Shown one piece after another: positions 1 to 8,046 of a stretch of 39,651 bases of DNA. The notes under the pieces were generated by a model, which did no database searches, was not told where the DNA came from, and saw only the letters and a list, made by a program, of their open reading frames with translations. Source of the DNA: Chloroflexota bacterium (GTDB lineage: Bacteria > Chloroflexota > Anaerolineae > CG2-30-64-16); contig JAPLHB010000121.1 of assembly GCA_026389845.1 (NCBI GenBank), positions 1 through 39,651 of the forward strand, written 5' to 3'. How positions within the stretch are numbered: position 1 is the stretch's first letter; each line of letters opens with the position of its first letter. The translations under genes and the position numbers were made by a program.

Positions 1-294
1 CAGAAGGAAACCGGCAAGAAACTCGTCTCCGTCGGCATGGATGCCACCCGCGTCAACCTCGACCTGGTCAAGAACGGCGAGGTCTGGGGTCTCGTGGCCC
101 AGCCGCTCTACGAGGAGTGCAAGGGCTCGGCCGACCTGCTCTTCAGGATGGCTAACGGCGAGAAGGTCCCCTACTGGACCATCCTCGAGGCGCCGCTGGT
201 CACCAAGGACAACCAGGCTGCATTCTACGCCATCCTCGACAAACTGGAACCCAACTTCCGGAAGGATGCCGTCAACCCGGACGCGAAGAAGTGA
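1..294 (+). CDS. Ribose-type sugar ABC transporter substrate-binding protein, C-terminal part (5' end outside window)
   Basis: The reading frame is open from the first base and ends at a TGA at 292-294, so only the last 97 codons are present. The visible part (GMDATRVNLDLVKNGEVW, then VPYWTILEAPLVTKDN) looks like the end of a periplasmic binding protein of the ribose/xylose class (Peripla_BP_4). Such proteins bind a sugar outside the cell and deliver it to an RbsC-type permease. The next gene encodes a matching ATPase, which supports the assignment. The signal peptide and most of the binding site lie outside the window, so the substrate cannot be judged. Confidence 0.75.
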   Translation, partial: QKETGKKLVSVGMDATRVNLDLVKNGEVWGLVAQPLYEECKGSADLLFRMANGEKVPYWTILEAPLVTKDNQAAFYAILDKLEPNFRKDAVNPDAKK

Positions 295-352
295 TCTCGC
301 TGTGTTCGCGAGAGTTCGACATCCGCAGGATCTGCGTGATGAGATGAGTTGA

Positions 353-395
353 GTTGATCCCCCGATTTGCCTGTGAGGGTGAATCGGGGGTCAAC
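353..395 (+). terminator. Intercistronic stem-loop between binding protein and ATPase
   Basis: Arms 353-367 and 382-395 are complementary over 14 bp with one bulged base; the core is CCCCCGATT against AATCGGGGG. No T-run follows, so it is more likely an mRNA-stabilising or attenuating hairpin than a full terminator. Such hairpins after binding-protein genes commonly let that gene be expressed above the ATPase. It ends 4 bp before the AAGGAG ribosome site of the ATPase gene. Confidence 0.55.
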
Positions 396-413
396 ACTAA
401 GGAGCCCAGTTCC

Positions 414-1211
414 ATGACCGACTTAGCCAGTGAAGTACAAACCCAAGCCACTTCCTCTGATCGGCACCCCATCCTCGAGGCCAAAGGCATCTCCAAGGCA
501 TTTGGACACGTCCAGGCGTTGTACAACGTTGACTTCGAGCTTTATCCTGCTGAGGTCGTGGCGCTGATCGGCGACAATGGCGCCGGCAAGTCCACCCTGG
601 TCAAGATCCTCTCCGGCATCTATCGCAAGGACGCCGGGCAGATCTTCTTCGAGGGCAAGCCGGTGGAATTTCATACGCCCACGGATGCCGAGCGCATCGG
701 CGGCATCTCCACCGTCTATCAAGACCTGGCATTGGTGGACGTTCGGAACGTGGCCGACAACATCTACCTGAACATGGAGCCTACCTGGTTGGGCGTCTTC
801 ATCAACTTCCGCAAGCTGTATGCCGACGCGAAGCGGGTCATTGACATCCTCAAGATCGATATGCCCTCGGTCAAGGTCAACGTCGGGGAGTTGTCCGGCG
901 GCCAGCGCCAGGGCGTAGCCATCTCCCGTGCCCTGGCACGTGGCCGGCGCATCTTCATCATGGATGAGCCAACCGCGGCGTTGGGCGTCGAGCAGCAGCA
1001 CAAGGTCAACGAACTCATCGCCAACCTGAAGGCAGAGGGTAAGACGGTGCTGGTGATCAGCCACAATCTGGAGCACGTCTTCACCGTGGCCGATCGCCTG
1101 ATCGTGCTGCGCCGCGGCCGGCGCGTGGGCACGCGCATCAAGACGCAGACAACCAAGGAAGAGGTCGTCTCGCTGATTACGGGCGCGATGGCAGGCGATG
1201 CAGCGGTATGA
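414..1211 (+). CDS. Sugar ABC transporter ATP-binding protein, single nucleotide-binding domain (RbsA/FrcA-like)
   Basis: This 265-aa protein is a complete ABC ATPase: Walker A GDNGAGKST (residues 53-61), signature LSGGQRQ (from residue 160), Walker B ending MDEP (D184, E185) and switch His217 in VISHNLEH. It has one domain, unlike the fused two-domain RbsA of about 500 aa, and resembles FrcA-type proteins of ribose/fructose importers. An upstream in-frame start at 354 exists, but ATG 414 follows AAGGAG (399-404) with 9-nt spacing and is preferred. With the upstream binding protein it should power sugar uptake at the cytoplasmic membrane. The permease is not downstream, so it must lie upstream of the window or elsewhere. 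Confidence 0.88.
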   Translation: MTDLASEVQTQATSSDRHPILEAKGISKAFGHVQALYNVDFELYPAEVVALIGDNGAGKSTLVKILSGIYRKDAGQIFFEGKPVEFHTPTDAERIGGISTVYQDLALVDVRNVADNIYLNMEPTWLGVFINFRKLYADAKRVIDILKIDMPSVKVNVGELSGGQRQGVAISRALARGRRIFIMDEPTAALGVEQQHKVNELIANLKAEGKTVLVISHNLEHVFTVADRLIVLRRGRRVGTRIKTQTTKEEVVSLITGAMAGDAAV

Positions 1212-1254
1212 CGACCGGCTCCCGGAGTCCAGCCGCTCTGGGGCAGGATGGAAA

Positions 1255-1668
1255 ATGAATAGACCACTCAATTTGCAGAATCGTGTATGGAGGCCCCTGA
1301 TCGCCTCCACACGGGTATTGATTCTGGGGTTGCTTCTCACTTTCGCGGTAGCGGCTTGCGCGTCCTTCCCGACACCTACACCCACTCCGCAGCCAATCGA
1401 AAAGGCCATCGTGGGAAAATGGGTCAATCCCCAGGGGGGTGAGGTCAATTTCTATGCAGATAACACCGGCTTTATTCCCGGCCTGAAAGGGGAGCCTGAA
1501 GATATACCGGATTCCAAGTTTACTTACTACTTCCAAGACAAGACGCATCTCGGGATCGCCTTGGAGGGACAAACCTCCGTTGTCATGGAGATCAAGATCG
1601 AAGGCGACAAAATGACCTGGCGAAGCCGAACCAGCAATACAGAATTCGTGTATACGCGAGCCAAGTAG
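1255..1668 (+). CDS. Small lipoprotein of unknown function
   Basis: This 137-aa protein has a basic N-terminus, a hydrophobic stretch (about residues 21-34) and a lipobox ending at Cys35 (FAVAAC), followed by a TPTPTPQP linker, so it should be anchored outside the membrane. The remainder, from about residue 45, contains VGKWVNPQGGEVNFYADNT and is rich in beta-prone segments. This resembles small lipocalin-like or META-like domains that start with a G-x-W motif, but I cannot assign a family. ATG 1255 is chosen over the in-frame ATG 1198, because 1198 overlaps the ATPase gene and adds a charged segment before the signal peptide. The ribosome site is weak. Confidence 0.65.
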   Translation: MNRPLNLQNRVWRPLIASTRVLILGLLLTFAVAACASFPTPTPTPQPIEKAIVGKWVNPQGGEVNFYADNTGFIPGLKGEPEDIPDSKFTYYFQDKTHLGIALEGQTSVVMEIKIEGDKMTWRSRTSNTEFVYTRAK

Positions 1669-1694
1669 CACGCTACACAGCCTCGCGAGGGACT

Positions 1695-3716
1695 ATGACA
1701 CCTTCATCAGAACTTGAAACGGCACGGAAGTGGCTGAACGAATCCTTCTTGCTCCCGGCTTCCGGCGCCGGTTTGTCTCGCTTCCCGGTTTCTTTCCGCT
1801 ACGGCGATAAGTCGCCCTTGATGTCGAGCGACTGGACAGTGCGCAGAGACCCGTCCAGGTCCGCGGAGGGCGTCACCTACGAGACGATCGTTTTCACCGA
1901 CCCGCCCCAAAGTGACGGGGTTCAACAAACCGGCCTGGAATGCCGCTGCGAGATCAAGGCCTACGAAGACTTCCCGGCCGTGGAATGGGTGGTGTATTTC
2001 AAGAATAACGGCGAAACGGATACCCCGATCCTCTCCGACATTCAGCCGCTCGACGTCTTGTTGCCCCTGACCGCGCAGACGCCTTGCCAGGTTCATCATG
2101 CCAGGGGCAGCCTCGCGCAACGGGATGATTTCGCCCCCCTGGAGACGCCGCTCACTTTCCGCCAGGGCGGATCCAGACTGGACCTGTCCGCACGCACCGG
2201 CAAGTGCTCCACGCTCCATCTGCCCTTTTTCAACCTCGAGTTGGGGAACGGCGGCGTGATCGGCGCCATCGGTTGGACCGGTGGATGGTCGGCCAGCTTT
2301 CAGCGCCAGCGGGATGGCGTCCGCATGCGGGCGGGCATGGAACGAACGCATCTCAAGCTGCATCCCGGCGAGGAGATTCGTACACCGCGCATCCTGCTGC
2401 TCTTCTGGGAAGACGACCGGATTCGCGGTCACAACATGCTCAGGCGGCTGATCCTGGCGCACCACACACCGCGACCGAACGGGCAATTGTTGCAGCCACC
2501 GCTCTGCGAAGGAGCATGGGGCGCGCGTTCCGAGGCCAGCCATCTCGCGCAAATCGCGTGGCTGCGTGAAAACGCCATCCCCGTAGAATGCTATTGGATC
2601 GACGCGGGGTGGTACGGCGATAGCTCGATTGATGAGGCGGCCGATACACTGGGGAGCGGCTGGATGAGGCAAGTCGGCAGTTGGTTCCCCAATCCTGCCG
2701 CCTATCCGAACGGCTTGCGGCCGGTGGGCGAAGCCGCCAAGGCGGCGGGGCTGGGCTTTCTCCTCTGGATCGAGCCAGAACGGGCTTTCGAGGGGACAGA
2801 GATGGTCCGCAAGCATCCGGAGTGGCTGATTGGCCCGGTGCGTTCCGGATACCTCGATGGCAACAACTACATGGTCAACCTGGGCATCCCGGAGGCGCGC
2901 CGCGCGATCACGGACCTGGTCTCGAACCTCATTCGTGAGGCCAAGATCACCTGCTATCGCCAGGACTTCAATGACCTTCGGGTGCCCGAGTTATTCGGAG
3001 GATCTGATGCCCCCGACCGCGTGGGCATGACCGAAATCCGACACATCGAAGGCCTTTACGCCTTCTGGGACGAGCTTTTGGCGCGTCACCCTGGGTTGAT
3101 CATTGACAATTGCGCGGGCGGCGGGCAACGCATTGACCTGGAGACGATCTCCCGCAGCGTGCCCTTGTGGCGCAGCGATTATCAGTGCTGGCCGTTCGAC
3201 CCGCTCTCCATGCAGACGCAGACGCAGGGACTCGCGCCCTGGGTCCCCTTGAGCACGGCGGTCTGCGAGGCGCCCACCCGGTATGCCCTGCGCAGCGCGC
3301 TGGGGCCGGGGCTGGTGACGCACTGGAGCGCGCAGGCGCTCGAAGGGAGCGCCGACCTGCCGCTCGACCAGGTACGCCAATGGATGGCCGAAGCCGTTGC
3401 CATGCGGAACTATTTCTACGGCGACTTCTATCCGTTGCTCTCCTTCAGCCTGGCCGCCGATGTCTGGGCAGCCTGGCAGTTCGACCGCCCGGACCTGAGG
3501 GAGGGGATGCTGGTGGCTTTCAGGCGGCACGAGTGTCCATTCCCCAACTGGCAGGCGAAACTGAAGGCACTCGACCCCGAAGCAGAATACGATCTGTATT
3601 CGTGGGATGACCACAGCACCCGGCGAGTTTACGGCAAGGCGCTTATGACGGAAGGCATCGGCATCACTGTCGAGGAAAAACCTGGATCGGTGCTCTTTGT
3701 CTACAAGCGGGTCTGA
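1695..3716 (+). CDS. Alpha-galactosidase, glycoside hydrolase family 36
   Basis: At 673 aa this is a typical length for GH36. An N-terminal beta-sandwich precedes a (beta/alpha)8 barrel that starts near residue 270 and contains CYWIDAGWYG and FLLWIEPERAF. The expected retaining catalytic residues are visible: nucleophile Asp424 in CYRQDFN and acid/base Asp495 in LWRSDYQ, following DNCAGGGQRIDLE. The enzyme should remove terminal alpha-1,6-galactose from raffinose-type oligosaccharides or galactomannan fragments. There is no signal peptide, so it probably acts in the cytoplasm on imported oligosaccharides. The short spacing of the GAGGGA ribosome site to ATG 1695 leaves some doubt about the exact start. 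Confidence 0.9.
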   Translation: MTPSSELETARKWLNESFLLPASGAGLSRFPVSFRYGDKSPLMSSDWTVRRDPSRSAEGVTYETIVFTDPPQSDGVQQTGLECRCEIKAYEDFPAVEWVVYFKNNGETDTPILSDIQPLDVLLPLTAQTPCQVHHARGSLAQRDDFAPLETPLTFRQGGSRLDLSARTGKCSTLHLPFFNLELGNGGVIGAIGWTGGWSASFQRQRDGVRMRAGMERTHLKLHPGEEIRTPRILLLFWEDDRIRGHNMLRRLILAHHTPRPNGQLLQPPLCEGAWGARSEASHLAQIAWLRENAIPVECYWIDAGWYGDSSIDEAADTLGSGWMRQVGSWFPNPAAYPNGLRPVGEAAKAAGLGFLLWIEPERAFEGTEMVRKHPEWLIGPVRSGYLDGNNYMVNLGIPEARRAITDLVSNLIREAKITCYRQDFNDLRVPELFGGSDAPDRVGMTEIRHIEGLYAFWDELLARHPGLIIDNCAGGGQRIDLETISRSVPLWRSDYQCWPFDPLSMQTQTQGLAPWVPLSTAVCEAPTRYALRSALGPGLVTHWSAQALEGSADLPLDQVRQWMAEAVAMRNYFYGDFYPLLSFSLAADVWAAWQFDRPDLREGMLVAFRRHECPFPNWQAKLKALDPEAEYDLYSWDDHSTRRVYGKALMTEGIGITVEEKPGSVLFVYKRV

Positions 3717-3762
3717 GTTTGTATCAGCTAACCGCAATAGTGTCAGTCTGCCAGCCATCAGT

Positions 3763-3789
3763 TTGTCTGACAAGCGCTTGTCCGACAAG
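3763..3789. promoter_or_regulatory. Candidate GntR-type double operator
   Basis: Two adjacent palindromes, TTGTCTGACAAG (3763-3774) and CTTGTCCGACAAG (3777-3789), share the form TTGTCNGACAA. The pair is also a larger palindrome around AAGCGCTT. FadR-subfamily GntR regulators of sugar-acid operons bind T-n-GT-nnn-AC-n-A palindromes, which this fits. The sites lie 14 bp upstream of a sigma70-like -35 box and ahead of the transporter region. No regulator gene is in the window, so the link is inference. Confidence 0.5.
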
Positions 3790-3803
3790 CGATGGAATGC
3801 CAC

Positions 3804-3832
3804 TTGACAGGCGGCGAGAGTTCTGTTAGCAT
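3804..3832 (+). promoter_or_regulatory. Predicted sigma70-type promoter with extended -10
   Basis: A perfect TTGACA (3804-3809) is followed after 17 bp by TAGCAT (3827-3832), which is preceded by TGT (extended -10). Transcription should start near 3839. It precedes the MalG remnant and the first binding-protein leader, so it may drive the whole transporter region. The preceding GH36 gene ends about 90 bp upstream. Confidence 0.55.
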
Positions 3833-3904
3833 GTCTCGCAATCAGTGAATTGTTAACGATCTTCTGTTCACAGTTTATGGTTTACAGAATTATCCACGTC
3901 AATC

Positions 3905-4033
3905 GGAGACCTCTACTTTTGGGGGCCGCTGATGGCTGCTGCCCTGATCGGCTCGGTTCCGGTCGCCGTGCTGTACGCGTTCTTCGTGGAACAATACGTG
4001 GCCGGGTTGACAGCCGGGGCCGTGAAGGGCTGA
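3905..4033 (+). pseudogene. 3' remnant of a MalG-type sugar permease gene
   Basis: In the frame that ends with TGA at 4031-4033, the translation is GDLYFWGPLMAAALIGSVP, then AVLYAFFVEQYVAGLTAGAVKG. This matches the last ~42 residues of the intact MalG proteins downstream (for example WGPLMAAATLGSVPVALFY and GLTAGAVKG). No start codon or upstream permease sequence exists: the matching part begins abruptly about 70 bp after the promoter. It looks like the scar of a deleted earlier transporter cassette. Confidence 0.8.
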
Positions 4034-4050
4034 TTGTAGTTTAGCAGAGT

Positions 4051-4113
4051 TGGACTAGAGGCTTCAGCCGGTTTCGTGGTCAACGAGAGCAACCGGCTAA
4101 AGCCTCAAGTCCA
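4051..4113. repeat. Long inverted repeat (possible terminator-like hairpin)
   Basis: Arms 4051-4074 and 4090-4113 are complementary over 24 bp with three mismatches around a 15-nt loop; the core is AGCCGGTT. It lies just after the MalG stub and before the first binding-protein leader. The RNA could fold into a strong hairpin, but there is no T-run. It probably belongs to a dispersed repeat family. Confidence 0.65.
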
Positions 4114-4136
4114 GAAGATTTTCTGAACGTCTATTG

Positions 4137-4291
4137 TTGGGCGAACGCTGTGGGGTCGCCCGGGGAGGTGAGACAAGAGCCACAACGCATCCGTAGTGTC
4201 GCCCCCAAAGTCGGCCGCCGTTGGGGGGAGAACCCTTGGAGTGCGGACCAAAAACGCTATTCCTGCACAAGCATCCAGAGGAGCGAGAAAA
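4137..4291 (+). promoter_or_regulatory. Conserved structured 5' leader of the first binding-protein gene
   Basis: This stretch aligns with 8047-8199, the leader of the second binding-protein gene. Shared blocks are a GGGCGA...TCGCCC stem, GGAGGTGA, a CCCCCAA...TTGGGGG stem around GGCCGCC (4202-4228), AACCCTTGGA, and GCTATTCCTGCA, ending in the ribosome site GAGGAGCGAGA. The two copies differ by small indels that are not multiples of three, so this is untranslated RNA rather than an N-terminal extension. I do not recognise a known riboswitch class. Confidence 0.5.
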
Positions 4292-5710
4292 ATGTCTTCC
4301 AAACCGCAAATCAAGAACCTGACCCGCCGCGATTTCCTGAAGGCTTCCGGCGCAGTTGTCGGCGCGGCAGCCCTGGCAGCCTGCGCGCAACCGACGCCAA
4401 CCCCGGTCCCGCCCACCAAGGCGCCTGCGGCTGCTGCGCCTACGGCGGCGCCTGCCGCGGCTGCGGCGACGGGACCCGTCTTCGCGGCGCCGGCGATCCT
4501 CAAAGGCGCCACGATCAACTACATGAGCGGTCCCTGGTACGTGGGCGCGATCGATGACGCATTCCGCATCTTCGTCCTTGACTGGGCCACCCAGAACAAG
4601 GTCAAGTTCAACTGGGATCTCACCGCCGACGCTAACGACGCAAAGATCAATACCTACATCGAGGCTAAGTCGGGGCCGAACCTGATCCTGAGCGCTACGG
4701 CGCCGGCCACCTACGGGGCCGGCACGGTGGATGTCACGGACGTTGCAGACGCGCTCCAGGCCGACATCGGCGCATACTACCCGATAGCCCAGTACTTCGT
4801 CAAGATGGGCGGCAAGTGGCGCGGCATTCCGTGGGGCTCGCATCCGCACGTGATGGTCTACCGCACCGACTGGTTCAAGGAGGCGGGGTACGACACCTTC
4901 CCGAAAACTTGGGATGGCCCCGGCAGCCTCTACGAGGCGGGCGTCAAGCTGAAGGCCGCCGGGCATCCCTTCGGCTTCAATTTCGGGGTGGGCTCGCCGG
5001 CAGACGGTCCCAGCCACATCTGGTCAATCCTGTGGTCGTTCGGCGCCAAAGAGTGGAACAAGGACGGCTCGCTGGCCATTGATTCGCCGGAGATGTTGGC
5101 GGGGCTCGAGTTCATCAACAGGCTCTACAAGGACTGCCTCGACCCGGCCAGCACGTCGTACGACGAATCCGCCAACAACCAGAACATGATGGGCGAGAAG
5201 ATCTCGCTGACGATCAACGTCAACAGCATCTACCTGCCCACGAGGGCTAACAACCCGACGCTCGCAGCCAAGATGAACCACGCGCCGCACCCGGCGGGGC
5301 CGAAGGGGCAGATCGCGTACACCAAAGTGCCCTACGCCTTCGTGACGCCCTGGACAAAGGGGAACGACCTGGCAGCCCTCAAGCAGTTCCTCTACGACGC
5401 GTTCTGCCTCGCGGGCTACTCCAAGTTCATCAAGGCGGGCGAGGGCTACCTGGTGCCGGTCGCGCCGGGCTTTGATGACCTGCCAATTTGGCCGAGCGAC
5501 CCGAAGCTGGCCTACGCCAAGCCCCAGGCCAAGTTGGGGCGCATCATCGGCTACGATCTGCCGGAACCGAACGCGCTGTCGGGCCAGTGCTTCGCCCAGG
5601 TCGTGTGGAACAAGATGGTCCTCAAGTCGATCGAGACCGGCGACCCGAAGCAGGCCATCGCGTACACCACCGGCATGGTGAACGACATCAAGAAGCAACT
5701 GGGCCTGTAG
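4292..5710 (+). CDS. Sugar ABC transporter substrate-binding lipoprotein (family 1, UgpB/MalE-like), copy 1
   Basis: This 472-aa protein begins with a twin-arginine signal (TRRDFLKASG, Arg12-Arg13) and a lipobox ending at Cys31 (ALAAC), followed by a Thr/Pro/Ala-rich linker to about residue 65. It should therefore be exported folded by Tat and lipid-anchored outside the membrane. The mature part has family 1 solute-binding features (GGKWRGIPWGSHPHVMVYRT, then FKEAGYDTFPKTWD). ATG 4292 is chosen because AGAGGAG precedes it and the Tat motif then sits at residue 12; the frame is open upstream to 4196 but covers the conserved leader. MalF and MalG follow. It is closely related to copy 2 at 8200. 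The ligand is probably a di- or oligosaccharide. Confidence 0.88.
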   Translation: MSSKPQIKNLTRRDFLKASGAVVGAAALAACAQPTPTPVPPTKAPAAAAPTAAPAAAAATGPVFAAPAILKGATINYMSGPWYVGAIDDAFRIFVLDWATQNKVKFNWDLTADANDAKINTYIEAKSGPNLILSATAPATYGAGTVDVTDVADALQADIGAYYPIAQYFVKMGGKWRGIPWGSHPHVMVYRTDWFKEAGYDTFPKTWDGPGSLYEAGVKLKAAGHPFGFNFGVGSPADGPSHIWSILWSFGAKEWNKDGSLAIDSPEMLAGLEFINRLYKDCLDPASTSYDESANNQNMMGEKISLTINVNSIYLPTRANNPTLAAKMNHAPHPAGPKGQIAYTKVPYAFVTPWTKGNDLAALKQFLYDAFCLAGYSKFIKAGEGYLVPVAPGFDDLPIWPSDPKLAYAKPQAKLGRIIGYDLPEPNALSGQCFAQVVWNKMVLKSIETGDPKQAIAYTTGMVNDIKKQLGL

Positions 5711-5738
5711 GCGGGGGGCAGGGGTCAGGGAGCAGGTC

Positions 5739-5765
5739 GACGACATCAGGAAGCAGTTGGCCTTA
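5739..5765 (+). other. Duplicated tail of a binding-protein gene
   Basis: Just after the stop of copy 1, this 27-bp stretch reads DDIRKQLAL in frame. That nearly repeats the C-terminal NDIKKQLGL of copy 1 and GDIKKQLGL of copy 2. It appears to be a scrap left by recombination between binding-protein genes. Confidence 0.5.
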
Positions 5766-5827
5766 GAAGCCGCGCTGCACAGCGTCCGATATACTTGGCA
5801 CGGTCACAAAGTGCGCTTTTGGGCGTC

Positions 5828-5961
5828 TGTCATTCTGAGCGGGTTTGCCCCTAACTTCTCGCGACGGCGAGCGTCCAGCGAAGAATCTCATCCCGCGACA
5901 AGACCCTTCGCTAGATTCTCACCGTAACGTACTTCACGGAACCAACCCGCTCAGGGTGACA
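5828..5961. repeat. MITE-like palindromic repeat, R-family copy 1
   Basis: The element starts TGTCATTCTGAGCGGG and ends CCCGCTCAGGGTGACA, giving imperfect terminal inverted repeats of about 20 bp. Inside are CAGCGAAGAATCTC and GACCCTTCGCTAG, which form a second pair of arms. It is 134 bp long, the same length as the copy at 27214. It accounts for much of the 448-bp gap 5711-6158; the rest holds the binding-protein tail scrap, a hairpin at 6040-6075 and no gene. Confidence 0.8.
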
Positions 5962-6039
5962 AAGCAACTTATGCAGTACTCGAAAAACGCGATTTGTGCC
6001 CGTGCGCAGTATAGCATGGCCCCGCAGTTCCGGGCACAG

Positions 6040-6075
6040 CACCGGGCCCCCGCCTGCTTCGTTGGGGGTCCGGTG
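6040..6075 (+). terminator. GC-rich hairpin upstream of malF copy 1
   Basis: CACCGGGCCCCC (6040-6051) pairs with GGGGGTCCGGTG (6064-6075) with one mismatch around a 12-nt loop. No T-run follows. It could attenuate transcription between the binding protein and the permeases, or be part of another repeat. Confidence 0.4.
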
Positions 6076-6158
6076 GGCTGGCAGCCAGCCTGCGTGTCCA
6101 AGGTCTCGCACACCGGCTTCCGCGCAGTACGTGGGAGCTTACGAGAGGGGTAACTGCC

Positions 6159-7091
6159 ATGAAAGGTACCTCACAGAGCAATGTATCGTGGTCGAGACGC
6201 ATGGGAGAGCGTTGGGGCCGTCTACTCCACCGCGAAGAGTCGCTGGGTTATATCCTGTCGGCGCCTGCCCTGATTTTCCTGGCCGTCCTGCTCGGGTATC
6301 CCCTCGTGCTGGCGATCTACCTGAGCTTCACGAACAAGCACCTGGGGGCGCCCGCCCAGTGGGTCGGATTGGCGAACTTCATCAACCTGTTCTCGACATC
6401 GCTCTATTGGGTCGTGTTCAGGAACACGTTCGTCTACACGATCATCGCCCTGATTTTCAAGTTCGTCGGGGGCCTGCTGCTGGCGCAACTGCTCAACCGC
6501 GATTTCATCGGCAAGCGTGCGGCGCGAGCGATGCTGCTCATGCCCTGGATCGTGCCGACCGTCTTCAGCACCTTAGCATGGCGGTGGATGTTCGAGCCGT
6601 CCAACAGCATCCTGAACATTCTTTTAACGCAGATGGGACTTATTCACGCCGACCTGCCGTGGATCACGAAAGGCCCCTGGGCCATGGGAGTTATGATTTT
6701 CGTAAACGTGTGGCGCGGCGTCCCGTTCTTCGCCATCACGTTCCTGGCGGCCCTCCAATCGGTCCCCGAGGAGCTGATCGACGCCTCGAAGATTGACGGC
6801 GCCAACAGTTGGAACCGCTTTTGGCGCGTGGTCTTTCCGCTCGTCATTCCGGTCATGACAGTCGTGGTGCTCATGTCCAGCATCAGCTCGCTCGGCGAGT
6901 TCGAGCTGCCCTACCTGCTGACCAGGGGCGGGCCGGGCGACTCCACCAACGTGTTAGGCATGCTGACCTACAACTATGCCATCACGGGCGGCGTGCTCGG
7001 CCTCGGAAGCGCGGTGGCCGTCACGACGCTGCCCATCGTCGCCGTGCTGGTGATCCAGGCGCTGCGCGAAGTTCGCCAACGGAACAAATAA
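6159..7091 (+). CDS. Sugar ABC transporter permease, MalF/UgpA-like, copy 1
   Basis: This 310-aa integral membrane protein has a hydrophilic N-terminus and about six hydrophobic segments, the first near residues 30-50 (YILSAPALIFLAVLLGYP). The cytoplasmic EAA loop that contacts the ATPase is visible as VPEELIDASKIDGANSWNRF, followed by WRVVFPL. ATG 6159 follows GAGAGGGG. It should form the translocation pore with the MalG encoded 26 bp downstream and receive sugar from the binding protein upstream. It is nearly the same as MalF copy 2 at 9728, in line with cassette duplication. The ATPase must come from elsewhere. Confidence 0.9.
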   Translation: MKGTSQSNVSWSRRMGERWGRLLHREESLGYILSAPALIFLAVLLGYPLVLAIYLSFTNKHLGAPAQWVGLANFINLFSTSLYWVVFRNTFVYTIIALIFKFVGGLLLAQLLNRDFIGKRAARAMLLMPWIVPTVFSTLAWRWMFEPSNSILNILLTQMGLIHADLPWITKGPWAMGVMIFVNVWRGVPFFAITFLAALQSVPEELIDASKIDGANSWNRFWRVVFPLVIPVMTVVVLMSSISSLGEFELPYLLTRGGPGDSTNVLGMLTYNYAITGGVLGLGSAVAVTTLPIVAVLVIQALREVRQRNK

Positions 7092-7117
7092 CCTCAGGCC
7101 GGGCAAGGAGATTTGCC

Positions 7118-7972
7118 ATGAGTCGTTCACCCATCAGGCGTGTGCTCACGCAGATCCTGACTACCTACATCCCGCTGATCATCGTACTGATCGTGCTGCT
7201 GCTGCCGCTCTACTGGGTGCTGATTACCTCGTTCAAGGGCGAGGTCGAGATCTATAGCGCCAGCAGGCAGGCGCCGCTCATCATAAAGCAGCCGACACTC
7301 ATCAATTACCAGTGGCTCTTTACGAAGATCCCCTATCAGCGCTACTTCCTGAATTCCGCCGTGGTGAGTCTGGTCACGACGTTTTTCTCGTTGCTGGTGT
7401 CGGTCATGGCGGGCTACGCCATCGCGCACCTGCGCTTCAGCGGCGCGGCCGTCATCGGCATCCTGATCTTTGTCACCTACCTGATCCCCAGGACGCTGCT
7501 TTTCATACCGGTGGCGCTCGTGACGCAGCAGCTTGGCGTATTCGGCAAGTTTGTCTCGCTCATACTGGTCTACCCTACGTTCGCGATCCCGTTCTGCACG
7601 TGGCTGCTCAGCGGCTACTTTAGCACCCTCCCCCTGGAGCCGGAGGAGTGCGCCATGGTCGACGGCTGCACCCGGGTCGGGGCCATCGCGCGGGTCACTC
7701 TCCCCATGGCTGTGCCGGGCATTCTCACTGCCGGGGTGTTCGCCTTCACGTTGTCGTGGAACGAGTTCCTGTATGCCCTCGTCCTCGTGACCGGCGATCT
7801 CAACCGCACGGTGGTGCTGGGGGTGATCGCCAAGTTCCAGACGAGTGACTGGGCCTACCTGGGGCCGATGATGGCCGCGGCCACGCTCGGATCGATCCCG
7901 GTCGCGCTGCTCTTCTTCTTCTTCATGGACCTCTACGTGGCCGGCCTGACCGCCGGCGCCGTGAAAGGCTGA
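7118..7972 (+). CDS. Sugar ABC transporter permease, MalG/UgpE-like, type A copy 1
   Basis: This 284-aa permease has an N-terminal membrane segment (PLIIVLIVLLLPLYWVLITS) and an EAA-like loop EPEECAMVDGCTRVGAIAR followed by VTLP. It ends GLTAGAVKG. ATG 7118 follows AAGGAG (7105-7110); the in-frame upstream extension overlaps MalF and is rejected. The distinctive segment SFKGEVEIYSASRQ, then INYQWLFTKIPYQRYF, defines what I call type A; the MalG pseudogene at 11558 shares it. The protein should be the partner of MalF copy 1. Confidence 0.9.
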   Translation: MSRSPIRRVLTQILTTYIPLIIVLIVLLLPLYWVLITSFKGEVEIYSASRQAPLIIKQPTLINYQWLFTKIPYQRYFLNSAVVSLVTTFFSLLVSVMAGYAIAHLRFSGAAVIGILIFVTYLIPRTLLFIPVALVTQQLGVFGKFVSLILVYPTFAIPFCTWLLSGYFSTLPLEPEECAMVDGCTRVGAIARVTLPMAVPGILTAGVFAFTLSWNEFLYALVLVTGDLNRTVVLGVIAKFQTSDWAYLGPMMAAATLGSIPVALLFFFFMDLYVAGLTAGAVKG

Positions 7973-7982
7973 TTTTCGTTTG

Positions 7983-8040
7983 GTAGGGGGCAGTAGGGGC
8001 AGCGCCTTGTGCCTGCCCGGCAAGCGTGCCTGCCCGGCAG
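7983..8040. repeat. Partial CTGCCCGGC repeat
   Basis: The stretch has the form GTAGGGGCAGCGCCTTG followed by two copies of a TGCCTGCCCGGCA unit. It resembles the palindrome at 21398-21473, whose left arm also begins GTAGGGGCA and whose middle has tandem CTGCCC units. Here the closing right arm seems absent. Confidence 0.5.
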
Positions 8041-8046
8041 AGACGG

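Noticed and set aside
423..1448. Long open frame on the - strand across the ATPase gene (341 codons), with similar ones at 1707-2816 and 32594-33916
   Set aside because: These are antisense shadows of strongly supported + strand genes in GC-rich DNA; they show no recognisable domains and have no ribosome sites.
3850..4044. 64-codon open frame after GH36
   Set aside because: It is out of frame with the clear MalG remnant and resembles nothing.
4196..4291. N-terminal extension of the first binding protein
   Set aside because: The same region upstream of copy 2 is shifted out of frame by small indels, and both have a ribosome site directly before the Tat signal start.
5845..6153. Small open frames in the 5711-6158 gap
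   Set aside because: They run through the R repeat in different frames and lack ribosome sites; the gap has no credible gene.
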